Made by a program: the position numbers and the translations under genes
Assembly: GCF_003990645.1 (NCBI RefSeq)
Contig: NZ_RYZK01000013.1
Span: 1 to 64,000, forward strand
Length of the DNA stretch: 64,000 nucleotides
Direction of reading: 5' to 3'
From: Shimia sediminis
GTDB lineage: Bacteria; Pseudomonadota; Alphaproteobacteria; Rhodobacterales; Rhodobacteraceae
Part shown: one piece after another, positions 42,714 to 52,106 of the stretch
Layout of the letters: every line of letters begins with the position of its first letter
How positions within the stretch are numbered: position 1 is the stretch's first letter
Notes under the pieces: model-generated
The model's input: the letters and a program-made list of their open reading frames with translations, nothing else
The model's database searches: none
What the model was told of the DNA's origin: nothing

Positions 42714-44452
42714 GTGATTTTCTCGGTGTCACAACCTCGATCACAGGGCGCCGCTGGCTGGGTCCCTCGATCGAGATCAACCGCGCGGCAGACTTGCTGG
42801 CGCAGGAGACCACCCTGCCCCCGGCGCTGTGTCAGGTGCTGGCGCGCCGGGGTGTCAGCCCGCAGGATGCCGCGTCGTTTCTGGAGCCGAAGCTGGCCGA
42901 CTTGCTGCCTGATCCGCGCAGCATTCGCGACATGGAAAAAGCCGCCACGCGGTTTCTGAAAGCCGTGCACACGCGAGAAAAGATCGCAGTCTTTGCCGAT
43001 TATGACGTTGATGGCGGCAGCTCTGCCGCGCTGCTGATCACATGGCTGCGCGCCATGGGACTGGAGGCGACGCTGTATGTTCCGGACCGCATCGACGAAG
43101 GCTATGGCCCGAACGACGCGGCAATGGCGTCGCTCGCCGCCCAGCATGACCTTATCATCTGTGTTGATTGCGGCACGCTGAGCCACGGGCCGATTGCCGC
43201 CGCCAAGGGCGCAGATGTGATCGTGCTGGATCACCACCTTGGTGGGGAAACTCTTCCCGATGCGCTGGCCGTGGTGAACCCAAACCGTCAGGACGAAACG
43301 GGTGAGCTGGCGCATCTCTGCGCTGCTTCGGTGGTGTTCCTGATGCTGGTCGAGGCCAATCGGCAGATGCGCGAAGAGGGTGCCAAGGGGCCGGACCTCA
43401 TGGCGCTGCTGGATCTCGTGGCGCTGGCGACGGTCGCCGATGTTGCCCCGCTGATCGGCGTCAACCGCGCGCTGGTGCGACAGGGGCTGCGGGTGATGGC
43501 GCGCCGTGAACGTCCCGGCATTGTCGCGCTGGCCGATGTTGCGCGCATGGATTCTACGCCCAACAGTTACCACCTTGGGTTTCTGCTTGGGCCCCGTGTC
43601 AACGCCGGTGGGCGCATCGGCAAGGCCGACCTTGGCGCGCGTCTGTTGAGCACCGACAATCCACACGAAGCCTCGGCGATGGCGGAACGGCTGGATCAGC
43701 TGAACACCGAACGCCGCGATGTCGAAGCTGCCGTGCGCGCGGCGGCCATGGAGCAGGCCGAAGATCGTGGGTTTGACGCGCCGCTTGTCTGGGCGGCGGG
43801 CGAAGGCTGGCACCCCGGCGTCGTCGGCATCGTTGCCAGCCGCCTGAAAGAGGCCACCAACCGTCCGGCCATCGTGATCGGACTGGACGGCGACGAAGGC
43901 AAAGGCTCGGGTCGGTCGATCAGCGGCGTTGATCTGGGCGCGTCGATCCAGAGGCTTGCCGCAGAGGGGCTGTTGCTCAAGGGCGGCGGGCACAAGATGG
44001 CCGCCGGTCTGACCGTGGCGCGCGACCAGCTGGAACCAGCCATGGCCCGGCTGACGGAATTACTGGCCAAACAGGGTGCGGGCGATGCCGGGCCTGCCGA
44101 CCTGAAGCTTGATGGCATGCTGATGCCACAGGCCGCGACGCCCGAGCTGATTGCAGACATCGACAAGGCAGGCCCGTTTGGCGCCGGGGCCCCTGCCCCG
44201 CGCTTTGCCTTTCCCGAGGTCGAGATCCGCTTTGCCAAGCGGGTTGGCGACAGCCATTTGAAAGTGGCCTTTGGCGACTCGTCAGGCGCGCGCCTCGACG
44301 CGATCTCATTTGGTGCCTACGACACAGCCCTGGGCCCACGTCTTGAACAGCACGGCGGCGCACGGTTTCATCTGGCGGGGCGGCTGGAGATCAATTCCTG
44401 GGGCGGACGGCAATCGGTGCAGCTGCGCCTTGAGGATGCAGCAGAAGCCTGA
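42710..44452 (+). CDS. recJ: Single-strand DNA exonuclease RecJ
   Basis: 580 residues. DHH phosphoesterase motifs: FADYDVDGGSSAALL, ICVDCGT, VLDHHLGG and ATVADVAPL, then a DHHA1 motif GGGHKMAAGLTV and a C-terminal OB-like domain. It degrades single-stranded DNA 5' to 3' in recombination and repair. Overlaps the cysteine hydrolase stop by 4 bases. Confidence 0.96.
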   Translation: MSDFLGVTTSITGRRWLGPSIEINRAADLLAQETTLPPALCQVLARRGVSPQDAASFLEPKLADLLPDPRSIRDMEKAATRFLKAVHTREKIAVFADYDVDGGSSAALLITWLRAMGLEATLYVPDRIDEGYGPNDAAMASLAAQHDLIICVDCGTLSHGPIAAAKGADVIVLDHHLGGETLPDALAVVNPNRQDETGELAHLCAASVVFLMLVEANRQMREEGAKGPDLMALLDLVALATVADVAPLIGVNRALVRQGLRVMARRERPGIVALADVARMDSTPNSYHLGFLLGPRVNAGGRIGKADLGARLLSTDNPHEASAMAERLDQLNTERRDVEAAVRAAAMEQAEDRGFDAPLVWAAGEGWHPGVVGIVASRLKEATNRPAIVIGLDGDEGKGSGRSISGVDLGASIQRLAAEGLLLKGGGHKMAAGLTVARDQLEPAMARLTELLAKQGAGDAGPADLKLDGMLMPQAATPELIADIDKAGPFGAGAPAPRFAFPEVEIRFAKRVGDSHLKVAFGDSSGARLDAISFGAYDTALGPRLEQHGGARFHLAGRLEINSWGGRQSVQLRLEDAAEA

Positions 44453-44544
44453 TCCCGCCTGCGTCCATGGGGCGCTTTGATCTTGTGGCCAAGTTGGCGT
44501 CTTGTGGACCGGCGCGCGAAACAACCCCTGACGGGAGAGCCACC

Positions 44545-44913
44545 GTGACCAAGATCAGATTCGCAGCCAGTTTCGCCATTTTCTTTGGAGGCCTCACACT
44601 CCTGACCGGCGGCAGCACGCTGTTTGCCGGATTGGACATGGGGGCGGTTGTGCCCTTTGTGCTGTGGTTCAATTTCCTGGCCGGTTTTGCCTATGTGCTG
44701 GCGGGCATCGGCCTGATCCTTGCGCGTCCATGGGCGGTTTGGCTGGCTGCGGGAATCGCCGTGACCACGGCGTTGGTGGCTCTGGGGTTTGCGGTGCATG
44801 TTCTGCAGGGCAAACCGTTTGAGGTGCGCACGGTTGGCGCGCTGATCCTGCGTTGCGGAGTTTGGGTCTGGATCACCCTTGTAGCGCGGGGTGCACAGCG
44901 GTCTGTGACGTGA
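44545..44913 (+). CDS. Four-helix membrane protein
   Basis: 122 residues from GTG 44545, preceded by GGGAGAG. Four hydrophobic segments (FAASFAIFFGGLTLLTG, VVPFVLWFNFLAGFAYVLAGIGLI, WAVWLAAGIAVTTALVAL, LRCGVWVWITLV). No family I can name. A longer frame from 44467 adds a non-membrane stretch without support. Confidence 0.7.
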   Translation: MTKIRFAASFAIFFGGLTLLTGGSTLFAGLDMGAVVPFVLWFNFLAGFAYVLAGIGLILARPWAVWLAAGIAVTTALVALGFAVHVLQGKPFEVRTVGALILRCGVWVWITLVARGAQRSVT

Positions 44914-45003
44914 TCGACCAACTCCCAAAAAAAGCCCAAAACGCCAAATTTCCGCTTGCGCCCGATGGGCGCTTTGCCTAAATACCGCCTCACGCTTCGG
45001 CAC

Positions 45004-45078
45004 GGCCCGTTCGTCTATCGGTTAGGACGCCAGGTTTTCAACCTGGAAAGAGGGGTTCGATTCCCCTACGGGCTGCCA
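45004..45078 (+). tRNA. tRNA-Glu (TTC), copy 1
   Basis: 75 bases with encoded CCA. Acceptor arms GGCCCGT and ACGGGCT, anticodon stem CCAGG/CCTGG with TTC, T-arm GGGGTTCGATTCCCC. An identical copy begins 125 bases on. Confidence 0.97.
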
Positions 45079-45128
45079 CCGAAGCATATTCCGAACAATC
45101 GGAAACATCAGAACCATTTGGTTCACGT

Positions 45129-45203
45129 GGCCCGTTCGTCTATCGGTTAGGACGCCAGGTTTTCAACCTGGAAAGAGGGGTTCGATTCCCCTACGGGCTG
45201 CCA
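45129..45203 (+). tRNA. tRNA-Glu (TTC), copy 2
   Basis: Identical in all 75 bases to the copy at 45004-45078. The 50-base spacer between them is not repeated elsewhere, so this is a tandem gene pair, probably one transcript. Confidence 0.97.
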
Positions 45204-45484
45204 CTTTTCTTGAAAAACAACTGACCGGCCATGGGTCCGCAACGCGTTGTGGACAGGTCAGAGACCTGGCATTTCGGGAAAGACATCCACGGTGCCGGGG
45301 CAAGATGCTGCGGCGGAACTGGACTTCTCAGGTCGCGGGTCGACAAGGTGCTGCACGCCCGTATTGTACAAGAAGGCCTGGAACAGAGCCGCGTCAAAAG
45401 GTGCTGTTTTCGACTGAAACTCACACACTCCGACGGGCACGCGGCAAGAACACTGCCCTTTGACAAGCGGCAGCGATCTTGCGG
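45204..45484. other. Intergenic, tRNA-Glu pair to glycerate kinase-like gene
   Basis: 281 bases with no gene I can support. Not obviously AT-rich and without an integrase, a long tRNA 3' repeat or an inverted repeat, so I see no attachment-site remnant. The glycerate kinase-like gene ends at its right edge. Confidence 0.4.
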
Positions 45485-46741
45485 TTATCTTACAAGTATC
45501 GCCCTGAAATCATTTACATTTGTTCCTGTTGGGCCCGGTGAAAACAAGTCACCGATGCTTGCAAAGGCGCTGTAAGCGTCGTTGTTGTCGAGATCCGCCA
45601 TGGGATCGCGCCCGGCATCGCGCAAACGCGCGCTGCTCGACGCGTCGACAAAGGCGCCAGCGTTGTCTTCTGAGCCGTCAATGCCATCAGTATCCGCGGC
45701 GAGGGCATCCACCCCTGCCACGCCCTCCAGCCCCTGCGCCAGAGACAAGAGAAACTCGGTGTTTCGCCCCCCCCTGCCATGTCCCCGAAGCGTGACGGTT
45801 GTTTCGCCTCCGGACAGGATCACAACCGGCTTTTGAAACGGGCGGTCACGCCGGGCCACCTGGCGCGCAATGGCGGCATGAACCTGCGCGACGTCCCGGG
45901 CTTCGCCCTCGATGGCATCGGACAGGATCACCGCCGGAACGCCCTGTGTCTCGGCCAACCGGGCGGCGGCATCCAGCGAGATTGAGGCCGATGCGATGAC
46001 GTGGACCTCGTGTGCGGAAAACTGCGCGTCGTCCGGCACTGGCGCGGTGGCGGCAGGCGTTTGCAGATGCCGGAGAACTTTGGCAGGCAGGTCGATGCGA
46101 TGGCTTTCTGCCAGTTTCAGCGCCTGACGTCGCGTGACCGGGTCGGGGATGGTCGGCCCCGAGGCCACCTGTGCCGGGTCGTCGCCGGGAACATCCGAGA
46201 CAACCAGCGACACAACCCGCGCAGGATGAGCGGCAGCGGCCAGTCTGCCGCCCTTGATGCCGCTGACGTGTTTTCTAATCGCGTTCATCACCGAGATCGG
46301 GGCACCCGACGCCAGCAGGGCCTGATTCAAGGCCTGTTCATCGCCAAGTTCCAATCCCTTGGGCGGGGACGGCAACAGTGAAGACCCTCCGCCGCAGATC
46401 AGCGCCACAACCAGATCGTCCGGCCCGAGGTTTGATACAGCCGCGATCAGCGCCTCGCTGGCGGCCAGCCCCGCGGTGTCGGGCACAGGGTGCGCGGCTT
46501 CGAGCACGCGAATGGATGTGCAGGGTGCGCCGTAGCCATAGCGCGTCACCACCACACCCGACAGCGGGCCGTCCCACAGTGTCTCAAAGGCCTGCGCCAA
46601 CTGTGCCGCGCCCTTGCCCGCCCCGATCACCACCGTCCGCCCCTTGGGCGGCGTTGGAAGATAGGGCTTGAGTGCTATCGCGGGGTCGGCAGCGTCAATC
46701 GCCGCCTGAAACAGCGACGTCAGAAAGGCGCGCGGCTGCAT
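45485..46741 (-). CDS. Glycerate 2-kinase/MOFRL-type protein (TtuD/GckA-like)
   Basis: 418 residues with the N-terminal DUF4147 region (VVIGAGKGAAQLAQAFE, ALICGGGSSLLPSPP, VSDVPGDDPAQVASGP) and the C-terminal MOFRL part (VVILSGGETTVTLRGHGRGGRN). The family includes glycerate 2-kinases and proteins called hydroxypyruvate reductases. It would phosphorylate a glycerate-like acid. It is the last gene of the CoA-transferase operon; its start overlaps the Dabb stop by one base (TAATG). Confidence 0.88.
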   Translation of the reverse strand: MQPRAFLTSLFQAAIDAADPAIALKPYLPTPPKGRTVVIGAGKGAAQLAQAFETLWDGPLSGVVVTRYGYGAPCTSIRVLEAAHPVPDTAGLAASEALIAAVSNLGPDDLVVALICGGGSSLLPSPPKGLELGDEQALNQALLASGAPISVMNAIRKHVSGIKGGRLAAAAHPARVVSLVVSDVPGDDPAQVASGPTIPDPVTRRQALKLAESHRIDLPAKVLRHLQTPAATAPVPDDAQFSAHEVHVIASASISLDAAARLAETQGVPAVILSDAIEGEARDVAQVHAAIARQVARRDRPFQKPVVILSGGETTVTLRGHGRGGRNTEFLLSLAQGLEGVAGVDALAADTDGIDGSEDNAGAFVDASSSARLRDAGRDPMADLDNNDAYSAFASIGDLFSPGPTGTNVNDFRAILVR

Positions 46742-47052
46742 TAGAGTTCAATGTCGCACACAAAGACCCCGTCTGCGCCACCCTCGAGCTTGGCCACGAT
46801 ACGCCCGCCAATCTCCTGATGTTTTGGATCGTCGAGATAGACGTCGCGGACCGAAGTATCGCGAAAGTCAAACCAGAACATGTCGTTGAAATCCCGCACC
46901 AAGGGCAGTTCGACCGAGACATTCCTGCGGCTCTGAAAGTCCAGAATGCCGCCAATGTGATCGCCAAGCCCGGCAAGATCCTTGTAAAGCGCAGCCTTGT
47001 CGGCGTCGGTGACGTCCTTTGCAAAGCGCAAGTGCACGAGATGGCGTAACAT
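46741..47052 (-). CDS. Dabb (stress-responsive A/B barrel) domain protein
   Basis: 103 residues; a single Dabb ferredoxin-like domain with the typical start MLRHLVHLRFAKDVTDADK and the F/W-rich centre DMFWFDFRD. It probably forms a dimeric barrel. The family is linked to stress and to catabolic operons, but its reaction is often unknown. ATG follows the enoyl-CoA hydratase stop directly (TGAATG), with AAGGAG as the ribosome site. Confidence 0.88.
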   Translation of the reverse strand: MLRHLVHLRFAKDVTDADKAALYKDLAGLGDHIGGILDFQSRRNVSVELPLVRDFNDMFWFDFRDTSVRDVYLDDPKHQEIGGRIVAKLEGGADGVFVCDIEL

Positions 47053-47838
47053 TCATGTCTCCTTATTTGAGTTTGACCAGTAGTCCGGTTTTTCCCGCGC
47101 CCTGAAAGAGGCAAGCCCGTGATTGAGGTGAGGATGCGCCGCGGCGATCTGGCCTGCCAGGGCTTCCAGAACGCGTTCCCTCTCTTCCCCCTCGGCCGCG
47201 TTGATCAGCATTTTCGTAAGCTCCGTCGCCGCCGGACCGCGGTGGCGGAGGGTGCGCGCCAGAGTGCGGGCCGTGTCCAGTCCGGTTCCGGTTTCGGCAA
47301 CCTTGTCGACCAGCCCCAAGGCAGCGGCATCCTGAGCGCTGAACACATCGCCAAACAGTGCCATGCGGCGTACCAGCTGTGCACCAAAGCGGCGCACCGC
47401 ACGTTGCGTACCGGACCAGCCCGGAATGATGCCCAATGCGGGTTCTGGCTGACCTATTCGAATATGCGCTTCGGCAATCCTGTAGTCGGCACAGGCAGCG
47501 AGTTCCAGGCCGCCGCCAAAGACATCGCCATCCAAGACCGCAATCACCGGCTGTCGCAGGCGCGCAAGGCAATCCAGCGCCAGGTGGCCGTCGCGGATCC
47601 AGTGACGCGCAAACTGTTCGGGCGCGTGCGACGCCCAGGCATTAATGTCGCCACCTGCGCAAAAGGCGCGCCCCTCGCCACGCAGGATAACCACATGGGC
47701 GTCGGGCGTGCGTTCAATCTCGCGGCACCTGAGTTGAAGTGTATCCAGCATCTCTGCTGTCAGGGCATTCAGACGTTCGGGGCGGTTGATGGTCAGACAA
47801 GCAATGCCATCGTCAATGTGCAATAGAAGGTCAGACAT
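47053..47838 (-). CDS. Enoyl-CoA hydratase/isomerase family protein
   Basis: 261 residues. Crotonase fold: oxyanion residues in GRAFCAGGDINAW and VFGGGLELAACADYRIA, with acidic residues in the expected places (GGGLEL and QPEPALGIIPG). Complete. It likely hydrates or otherwise modifies an enoyl-CoA made after CoA transfer. Its start overlaps the CoA-transferase stop (TGATG). Confidence 0.92.
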   Translation of the reverse strand: MSDLLLHIDDGIACLTINRPERLNALTAEMLDTLQLRCREIERTPDAHVVILRGEGRAFCAGGDINAWASHAPEQFARHWIRDGHLALDCLARLRQPVIAVLDGDVFGGGLELAACADYRIAEAHIRIGQPEPALGIIPGWSGTQRAVRRFGAQLVRRMALFGDVFSAQDAAALGLVDKVAETGTGLDTARTLARTLRHRGPAATELTKMLINAAEGEERERVLEALAGQIAAAHPHLNHGLASFRAREKPDYWSNSNKET

Positions 47839-49418
47839 CAGCCCCTGGCCAGTTCCAGCCCCATCGGCACCGGCTGAAACAGCGAGATGTCCATCACTTG
47901 CAGGTCATCGGCGACCGCGAGCCGAGTGGCGGCCTGATCCAAAACGTCCCGCTGGAGATCAATCCCCGGCGCAATTTCGGTGACGGTCAGCCCCTGTGGC
48001 AACAGCCTGATCACGCAGCGTTCGGTCACATAGGTGACGTCCTGCCCCTGACTTTGGGCACGCTTGCCGGAAAAGGAAATCTGGTCAACCTCTTCCACAA
48101 ACTTCGCGATCTTGCCTTCCTTGTGAATGACAAGCTTGCCATCTTCTATGCTCATCTTGGCACCGGCATTGAAGTTTCCGGAAAAGACGATCTTGCGTGC
48201 ACGGGTGGTGATATCGACAAATCCCCCCGCCCCTGCCGTCCGGTGCGGGGTGGCTGACAGGCGCGACACGTTGACCGACCCGAACCTGTCGACCTCGAGG
48301 AAGGACAGCAGCGAGGCGTCAAACCCCCCGGCCTGGAAATAGCAAAACTGATGCGGTGACGGGACGAATGCCTCGGCATTGGCAGAGCAGCCAAACTTGA
48401 AATCCAACAGGGGCACGCCACCCACGGCGCCCTGTTCGATCATCCATGTGACAGAGCCATGCAGACCCTCTTCGACCAGAATGCGCGGCACATTGGCCGA
48501 GATGCCAAAGCCGATATTCACCGCCCAGCCATCTTTGAGTTCGGTCGCAACACGGCGGGCAATCACCTTGCCGATGTTGAAATCGACCGCCCGGAAGCTG
48601 GAAATTGGCCGGGTAAGCTCGCCAGAGATCGCGGGATCATACTCGGTCGCCGTGGTCTGGAGCTGATCCGGCGCTTCGACGATGGCATCCACCAGAATGC
48701 CCGGCACATGCACGTCATGTGGGCGGATGCTGCCAGCTGCGGCAACCCGTTTGGCCTGTGCAATCACCACACCGCCATTGTTGCGGGCCGCGAGGGCCAT
48801 TTCCATGGCGCCCAGATAGGCACCTTCGTGTTCAAAACTGAGATTGCCTTTTTCATCGGCCGTGGTGGCGCGGATGATGGCCACGTTCGGTGCAAGCGCC
48901 TTGAAATAAAGCCACTCTTCCCCCTCGAACTGCATGCGTTTCACGATCGGTTCCGCACGGGCGGCCTCGTTCATGGCGCAGCCTTCGATTTCGGGGTCCA
49001 CAAAGGTTTCCATTCCAACTTTGGTCAGGACGCCGGGACGTTTGGCCGCTGCTTCACGCAGCATGTCAAAGATAATGCCTGAGGGCACGTTATAGGCCCG
49101 CAACTGGTTTGCGGTGACCATTTGCCAGACCAGAGGGGGCTCCTGATTGCTGGGGCCAGAAGGGTATGACCCTCCAATGATGCGCGACAAGAGACCGGGA
49201 CGCGCGATGTGATCGACACCCTTGGTGCCGAACATATCACCGGCGGCAATGGGGTGGATCGTGGTCAGCTCCTTTGGCGACGCCTCTTCGGTAAACCGCT
49301 GGCCGATTCCCTGGAGCACCGCGTCAGGACAGCACAGTCCGCTCGATGAATTCACCGCCACAATGGCCCCGTCGGGGATGAGGTCTGCCGCGTCGCGGGC
49401 TGTCATTTGCTTGGTCAT
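47838..49418 (-). CDS. CoA-transferase, fused alpha/beta type (propionate/acyl-CoA:acid)
   Basis: 526 residues, about the size of two fused subunits as in class I CoA-transferases. The conserved region FGISANVPRILVEEGLHGSVTWMIEQGAVGG contains the Glu of the active site (E-x-G). The FQAGGFDASLLSFLEVDRFGSVNVS motif is typical. It swaps CoA between an acyl-CoA and a free acid to activate the substrate. It heads the operon (CoA-transferase, hydratase, Dabb, glycerate kinase). Confidence 0.92.
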   Translation of the reverse strand: MTKQMTARDAADLIPDGAIVAVNSSSGLCCPDAVLQGIGQRFTEEASPKELTTIHPIAAGDMFGTKGVDHIARPGLLSRIIGGSYPSGPSNQEPPLVWQMVTANQLRAYNVPSGIIFDMLREAAAKRPGVLTKVGMETFVDPEIEGCAMNEAARAEPIVKRMQFEGEEWLYFKALAPNVAIIRATTADEKGNLSFEHEGAYLGAMEMALAARNNGGVVIAQAKRVAAAGSIRPHDVHVPGILVDAIVEAPDQLQTTATEYDPAISGELTRPISSFRAVDFNIGKVIARRVATELKDGWAVNIGFGISANVPRILVEEGLHGSVTWMIEQGAVGGVPLLDFKFGCSANAEAFVPSPHQFCYFQAGGFDASLLSFLEVDRFGSVNVSRLSATPHRTAGAGGFVDITTRARKIVFSGNFNAGAKMSIEDGKLVIHKEGKIAKFVEEVDQISFSGKRAQSQGQDVTYVTERCVIRLLPQGLTVTEIAPGIDLQRDVLDQAATRLAVADDLQVMDISLFQPVPMGLELARG

Positions 49419-49430
49419 GGAATCCCCACG

Positions 49431-49450
49431 AAGTAACTAACCGGTTATGT
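49431..49450. promoter_or_regulatory. Candidate TetR operator, site 1
   Basis: AAGTAACTAACCGGTTATGT holds the perfect dyad TAACCGGTTA (49438-49447). It starts 12 bases upstream of the CoA-transferase start. Related sequences are at 49518-49535 and 59402-59417. Confidence 0.55.
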
Positions 49451-49517
49451 AGAATATGCATGGGTCATGCCATAAATCAACCGCAATTCAGTGGTTGTTT
49501 GGATTGACCTCAAAAAT

Positions 49518-49535
49518 AGTAACCACTAAGTTACT
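49518..49535. promoter_or_regulatory. Candidate TetR operator, site 2
   Basis: AGTAAC (49518-49523) and GTTACT (49530-49535) form an inverted repeat with a 6-base spacer. It lies 29 bases before the aldo/keto reductase ATG. With site 1 it would cover both promoters of this divergent region. Confidence 0.55.
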
Positions 49536-49563
49536 TAAGTCAGTGAAATCAGGGAGAGCACCG

Positions 49564-50382
49564 ATGAACATCTACTATCAGGGGACCAACCAGCGTACTT
49601 TCGGTACATTTCCACTCACCGGTGATGAGCTGCGTGAGTCGATGAGAATCGCCGCCGAAGTGGGATATCGCTCGTTTGACACTGCGCAGATGTACGAAAA
49701 TGAGGCCGAGACCGGCGACGCGCTGGCCCAGCTCGGGATAGCCCGGGACGATCTGTGTGTCACAACCAAGGTGCACCCGGACAACTTTTCCGAGGCGGCG
49801 TTTTTGCCATCGGTCGAAGAAAGCCTGAAGAAGCTCAGGCTGGACTATGTTGATGTGCTGCTGCTGCACTGGCCCCCGATTGGCGGAGACATCGCCCTGT
49901 CCCTGCAGCTGCTGGAGAAAGCTCACGCAGCGGGTTTGACCCGCAACATCGGCGTGTCGAACTACACGGCCCAGATGATGCGTGACGCGGTCAAGATCAC
50001 GGAAGCACCGATTGTCACCAACCAGGTCGAATTTCACCCGCTGCTCAATCAGGACATCCTCTTGCAGGCCGCATCAGAAACCGGCATCCCGCTGTCGTCA
50101 TACTGTTCCGTGGCACGGGGTGAGGTCTTTAAGCATCCGATTTTTGCAGAGATCGGCAATGGCTATGGCAAGACGGCAGCCCAGGTTGTTCTGCGCTGGA
50201 TCCTGCAAAAGGGCGTCTCGATCAACACGATGTCGACCAAGCGCGCCAACATACAGGCAAATTTCGACGTTATGGATTTCACCCTGTCCAGCATCGACAT
50301 GGACCGCATCGATGCCATGACCAAAACAGGCTATAGAATTGTCGGTGAGGACCTGGTGCCCTGGGCACCCAAGTGGGACTGA
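49564..50382 (+). CDS. Aldo/keto reductase
   Basis: 272 residues from ATG 49564, preceded by GGGAGAG. The tetrad is present: Asp and Tyr in SFDTAQMYENE, Lys in VTTKVHPDN, His in LLHWPP. A TIM-barrel NAD(P)H enzyme; the ending MDRIDAMTKTGYRIV is typical. It reduces or oxidises a carbonyl/alcohol pair. Divergent from the CoA-transferase operon and convergent with the GMC oxidoreductase operon. Confidence 0.92.
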   Translation: MNIYYQGTNQRTFGTFPLTGDELRESMRIAAEVGYRSFDTAQMYENEAETGDALAQLGIARDDLCVTTKVHPDNFSEAAFLPSVEESLKKLRLDYVDVLLLHWPPIGGDIALSLQLLEKAHAAGLTRNIGVSNYTAQMMRDAVKITEAPIVTNQVEFHPLLNQDILLQAASETGIPLSSYCSVARGEVFKHPIFAEIGNGYGKTAAQVVLRWILQKGVSINTMSTKRANIQANFDVMDFTLSSIDMDRIDAMTKTGYRIVGEDLVPWAPKWD

Positions 50383-50405
50383 TCTGATCTTGAAACACCT
50401 CTGAC

Positions 50406-50471
50406 GGGGCGGCCTGCGGGTCGCCCCATTTCGTTTTGCGAACAAAAAAACGGCGACCCGCAGGCCGCCGA
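50406..50471. terminator. Back-to-back terminators between AKR and GMC genes
   Basis: An 18-base inverted repeat (50408-50425 and 50452-50469) flanks 26 bases. On the plus strand GGGGCG/CGCCCC is followed by ATTTCGTTTT, a probable terminator of the aldo/keto reductase. On the minus strand CGGCG/CGCCG is followed by seven T, a probable terminator of the GMC operon. The two share the same stem sequence. Confidence 0.75.
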
Positions 50472-50493
50472 ACAGTTGGGGAGGTGTCTTGGA

Positions 50494-52095
50494 TCAGTGG
50501 TTGCCGCGGATCATGTCCGAGGCCTTTTCCGCCATCATGATTGTGGGAGCATTGGTGTTGGAGCCGATCAGGCTGGGCATGGCCGAGCTGTCGCAAATCC
50601 GCAGGCCTTCGATCCCGTGCACCCGCATCTGCGGGTCGACCACGGCCATCTCATCCACGCCCATCTTGCAGGTACATGTGGGGTGATAGGATGTGCGCCC
50701 GAACTGACGCGCGTAGGCCTCGTAATCCGACTGGGTTTTCACCGAGTCATCCGGGAAGTGGATCTTGCGAATGTACTTCTGCAGGCTGGGCTGCGAGAAA
50801 ACCTCGCGGCTGATCCTGATCCCTTCGACCGAAGTCTTCAGGTCATCCGGGTGCCCCAGAAAATTCGGATCCACAATGGGCAAATCGCCAACCTTGTTCG
50901 AGCGCAGCCTGACCGATCCACGTGCCTTGGGACGCAACGTGTAAGAGTTCAGCGTTATGCCCGAAGAGCCCTTGGGCACGCTTGGCACCCCGGCTTCGGC
51001 ACCCGCCCCGGCGAGGAAGTGGAATTGCAGATCCGGCACCTCCGCCGTCTTGTCACCATACCAAAAGGCACCGCCTTCAACCACGTTTGAGGTCACCGGA
51101 CCCGATTTGAACAGGTAATATTGGGCACCCGCCCAGATCATCCAGTGCGGCTTGCCGTATTTGTCGAGACTGTCGTGCCCGTTCAACTCGGCCACGATGT
51201 CGATACCGAAATGGTCGTTCAGGTTTTCACCCACGCCGGGCAGATCATGCAGCACATCAATGCCATGCTCAGTCAGATGCGCCGCCGGGCCAATACCGGA
51301 GAGCATCATCAGTTTTGGCGTGCCAATTGCGCCGCTGGTGACAAGCACCTCTTGATCGGCGCGCACCTGTTGCAGCGTGCCCTTGCGATCATACTCGACA
51401 CCCACGGCGCGGGTTCCCTCGAACAGGATACGATGCGCCTGACAGCCGGTTTCCACTGTCAGGTTGGGGCGGTTCATCACCGGTTTCAGGTAACCCACCG
51501 CTGCCGAGCAGCGTTTGGCGTTCCTGGTCGTGGTCTGGTAAACACCAGACCCTTCTTGCCGGGGGCCGTTGAAATCCGGGTTATAGGGGATGCCTGCTTC
51601 CTGACAGGACCGGACAAACGCCCGGGTCATCGGCTGCGGGTCGGGGATATTTGAAACTCCGAGCGGCCCTTCGGTGCCATGCCAATCCCCGGCGAGGATG
51701 CTGTTGCCTTCGGAGCGCACAAAGTACTTCTGAATATCCTTGAAGGACCAGCCTTCGCAGCCTTCTTCGCTGGCCCAGCGGTCGTAGTCCACAGGATTGC
51801 CGCGCGTGAACACTTCGGCATTGATCGAGCTGCCGCCGCCAATCACCCGCGCCTGGGCATAGGGGATTTCCCTGTTGTTGGCGTTTTTCTGCGGTGCCGT
51901 TGTCAGGCCCCAGGTGTGCGGGCCATCGGTCATCTTGGCAAAGCCGACCGGCATGTGGATGAGCGGATGGCTGTCCTTGCCGCCCGCCTCCAGCAACAGG
52001 ACACGCGCGGCGCTGTTTTCCGTCAGCCGATTGGCCAGCACACACCCCGCCGAACCGCCGCCGACGATGACATAATCATACCCGCGCTCACCCAT
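50494..52095 (-). CDS. GMC-family flavoprotein oxidoreductase (choline dehydrogenase-like)
   Basis: 533 residues from ATG 52095, after GGAG. FAD motif [22 protein letters not shown] signatures and, near the end, [12 protein letters not shown] with the catalytic His and a following Asn ([10 protein letters not shown]). It oxidises a primary or secondary alcohol, passing electrons to oxygen or a quinone. Last gene of the ABC/alcohol operon, 11 bases after the aldehyde dehydrogenase. Confidence 0.92.
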   Translation of the reverse strand: MGERGYDYVIVGGGSAGCVLANRLTENSAARVLLLEAGGKDSHPLIHMPVGFAKMTDGPHTWGLTTAPQKNANNREIPYAQARVIGGGSSINAEVFTRGNPVDYDRWASEEGCEGWSFKDIQKYFVRSEGNSILAGDWHGTEGPLGVSNIPDPQPMTRAFVRSCQEAGIPYNPDFNGPRQEGSGVYQTTTRNAKRCSAAVGYLKPVMNRPNLTVETGCQAHRILFEGTRAVGVEYDRKGTLQQVRADQEVLVTSGAIGTPKLMMLSGIGPAAHLTEHGIDVLHDLPGVGENLNDHFGIDIVAELNGHDSLDKYGKPHWMIWAGAQYYLFKSGPVTSNVVEGGAFWYGDKTAEVPDLQFHFLAGAGAEAGVPSVPKGSSGITLNSYTLRPKARGSVRLRSNKVGDLPIVDPNFLGHPDDLKTSVEGIRISREVFSQPSLQKYIRKIHFPDDSVKTQSDYEAYARQFGRTSYHPTCTCKMGVDEMAVVDPQMRVHGIEGLRICDSSAMPSLIGSNTNAPTIMMAEKASDMIRGNH

Positions 52096-52106
52096 GATCT
52101 TCTCCG

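Noticed and set aside
45004-45484. tRNA-Glu pair as an integration site for the catabolic region
   Set aside because: No direct repeat of the tRNA 3' end other than the second full gene, and no integrase nearby.
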